From positions 1 to 14,846 of the forward strand of contig CABUVF010000037.1 of NCBI GenBank assembly GCA_902494945.1: 14,846 nt of DNA, read 5' to 3'. This stretch comes from an uncultured Collinsella sp. (GTDB taxonomy: Bacteria; Actinomycetota; Coriobacteriia; Coriobacteriales; Coriobacteriaceae). The position numbers and the translations under genes are program-made. A model generated the notes under the pieces. That model was not told the DNA's origin and searched no databases. It saw only the letters and a program-made list of their open reading frames with translations. This document shows, in pieces, positions 13,902-14,846 of the stretch; the stretch's first letter is position 1; each line of letters opens with the position of its first letter.

Positions 13902-14744
13902 ATGAAGACAACGTTCAAAAAGTCCGTACTCGCATTTCTGACATGCGTCCTTGCGCTCGCCTTTGCCCTGACGGGCTGCAGCGGCGGCGGCAAAGACCCC
14001 AAGGCCAACTTCGTCGGCAGCTGGGAACTCTCGGGTGGAACCATGGAGGGCGAAGAGCTGACCGATGAGTACATGAAGATGCTCGAGGATTGGGGTGTGC
14101 ACTGTGTCCTGATTCTCGATGAGGATGGTACAGGTGCCCTCGACCTGTTCCTTGAAGTCGTCGACCTTAAATGGGAGGCAAAGGACGCCACCACCGTAAC
14201 CATCACCGCCGAAGACGAGTCGCATGACATGAAGCTCAAGGACGGCAAGCTCATCCTCGAAGAGGATGACGGCAATCTTGTCTTTACCAAGTCCGACAAG
14301 GACCTGTCCGGCACGGTGAAGAAGGATCGCGAGGCGGCCGAGAAGGAAGAAGAGATCGACGAGGCCGTCGAAGACGACGACGTCCAGAAGATTGAAATCT
14401 CCCCCGCCGCCACCGTTGCCGATGACGACCTGTGCACCATCACCATCACCGAGAAGTTCAAGGACGAGTGGGGCGACATCGGCTTTGTCGTCAACATCAC
14501 CAACAAGAGCGACAAGGACCTGACCTTCTACGCTCCTTCCGGCAAGACCAACGTCAACGGCACCATGAAGGAACCCTGGTTCTCGGCTCACCTGATGCCC
14601 GGCACCAACGCCACTGAGGAATTCACGTTCTCGAACGGCACGCTCGATAGCCTTGACGACCTGGTCAACACGACCATCGGCATCGACGCCTACCTGACCG
14701 ATTCCTACGAGGACGTCGCCTCCTACAGCGCAACCATCGCGTAG
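13902..14744 (+). CDS. Predicted lipoprotein with lipocalin-like and Ig-like (DUF5067/DUF4352-like) domains
   Basis: The 280-residue protein starts with a lipoprotein signal: basic MKTTFKK, a hydrophobic stretch (8-23) and the lipobox LTGC with C26 as the lipidated residue, then a GG-rich tether. Residues about 36-130 (FVGSWELSG..., LDEDGTGALDL, WEAKDATTVTIT) look like the small beta-barrel found in many Firmicute and Actinobacterial lipoproteins. A highly acidic, probably helical linker (about 140-165) joins it to a second beta-sandwich (about 168-280) with FVVNITNKSDKDLTFY, typical of DUF4352/DUF5067-like domains. It should be anchored on the outer face of the membrane. AGGAGG (13891-13896) lies five bases before ATG 13902; the open frame extending back to 13665 overlaps the SPFH gene and is not real. 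A hairpin separates it from the SPFH gene, so it may be transcribed on its own. Function is unknown. Confidence 0.8.
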   Translation: MKTTFKKSVLAFLTCVLALAFALTGCSGGGKDPKANFVGSWELSGGTMEGEELTDEYMKMLEDWGVHCVLILDEDGTGALDLFLEVVDLKWEAKDATTVTITAEDESHDMKLKDGKLILEEDDGNLVFTKSDKDLSGTVKKDREAAEKEEEIDEAVEDDDVQKIEISPAATVADDDLCTITITEKFKDEWGDIGFVVNITNKSDKDLTFYAPSGKTNVNGTMKEPWFSAHLMPGTNATEEFTFSNGTLDSLDDLVNTTIGIDAYLTDSYEDVASYSATIA

Positions 14745-14761
14745 CGGTAGACCACGACAGC

Positions 14762-14785
14762 CGCGGATTGGCGGACACATCCGCG
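14762..14785 (+). terminator. Hairpin after the lipoprotein gene
   Basis: CGCGGAT (14762-14768) pairs with ATCCGCG (14779-14785) around a 10-base loop, starting 18 bases after the stop codon. No T-run follows (there is a run of eight G instead), so terminator function is uncertain. The remaining ~60 bases to the window end hold no supported gene. Confidence 0.4.
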
Positions 14786-14846
14786 CACACCAGACGGGGG
14801 GGGAGGCGGTGAAGAAGAGGCCGCCGCGCAGTTAATGACGAGAGGC

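Noticed and set aside
12391..13911. A 506-codon minus-strand frame opposite the SPFH gene
   Set aside because: Its alanine/glycine-rich stretches are mirror images of the Ala/Pro linker and zinc ribbons of the real gene.
14834..14844. AATGACGAGAG, also found at 10186-10196 at the edge of the bulged hairpin
   Set aside because: An 11-base match that diverges at once; without sequence beyond the window it could be chance.
14809..14846. A GTG-started 8-codon peptide ending in TAATG, possibly coupled to an ATG at 14835
   Set aside because: Too short to support, and the following frame is cut by the window edge after four codons.

Overview
The window reads as chromosomal DNA of a high-GC, anaerobic, gut-type actinobacterium. 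The best guess is a Collinsella-like member of the Coriobacteriia. This rests on the GC-rich codon use, the strong purine-rich ribosome binding sites, and the mix of a glucose/beta-glucoside-family PTS permease, cytoplasmic glycosidase-like enzymes and zinc-ribbon/SPFH proteins. The genus is an inference, not something read directly from a marker gene.

Layout, left to right. (1) 1-170: the start of pyrE (orotate phosphoribosyltransferase) on the minus strand, cut by the window edge. (2) A 435-base divergent intergenic region leads to mgtA (606-3374, +), a complete P-type Mg2+ transport ATPase. (3) Convergent to it are two minus-strand genes: a DUF4038 (apiosidase-like, GH140-related) glycosidase (3564-4877) downstream of a PTS EIIBC permease (5086-6513), with a strong terminator hairpin between them. 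(4) A 490-base AT-rich divergent control region (6514-7003) carries several palindromic operator-like sites. (5) On the plus strand follow an Ig-like/alpha-beta hydrolase esterase (7004-8341) and a nucleoside-hydrolase-like DUF1593/Sde182-type protein (8604-10115). They are separated by a near-perfect 123-nt hairpin. (6) A dense block of inverted repeats (10144-10325) precedes a second plus-strand cluster: a DUF4428-type zinc-ribbon protein (10447-11184), a double zinc-ribbon membrane protein (11209-12531), an SPFH/YdjI-like protein with two C-terminal zinc ribbons (12580-13821) and a two-domain lipoprotein (13902-14744).

Functionally there are two local themes. The first is a candidate glycoside-use locus (PTS permease, GH140-like enzyme, esterase, nucleoside-hydrolase-like enzyme) around one shared divergent control region; none of the enzymes has a signal peptide, so all would act on imported material. 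The second is a zinc-ribbon/SPFH cluster that resembles the YdjG/YdjI part of the Bacillus subtilis pspA-ydjGHI membrane-stress operon, but without PspA in view and with an extra DUF4428-type gene. The intergenic regions are rich in short palindromic elements, including a 27-bp unit present three times. No tRNA, rRNA, CRISPR array, transposase or phage gene was seen.
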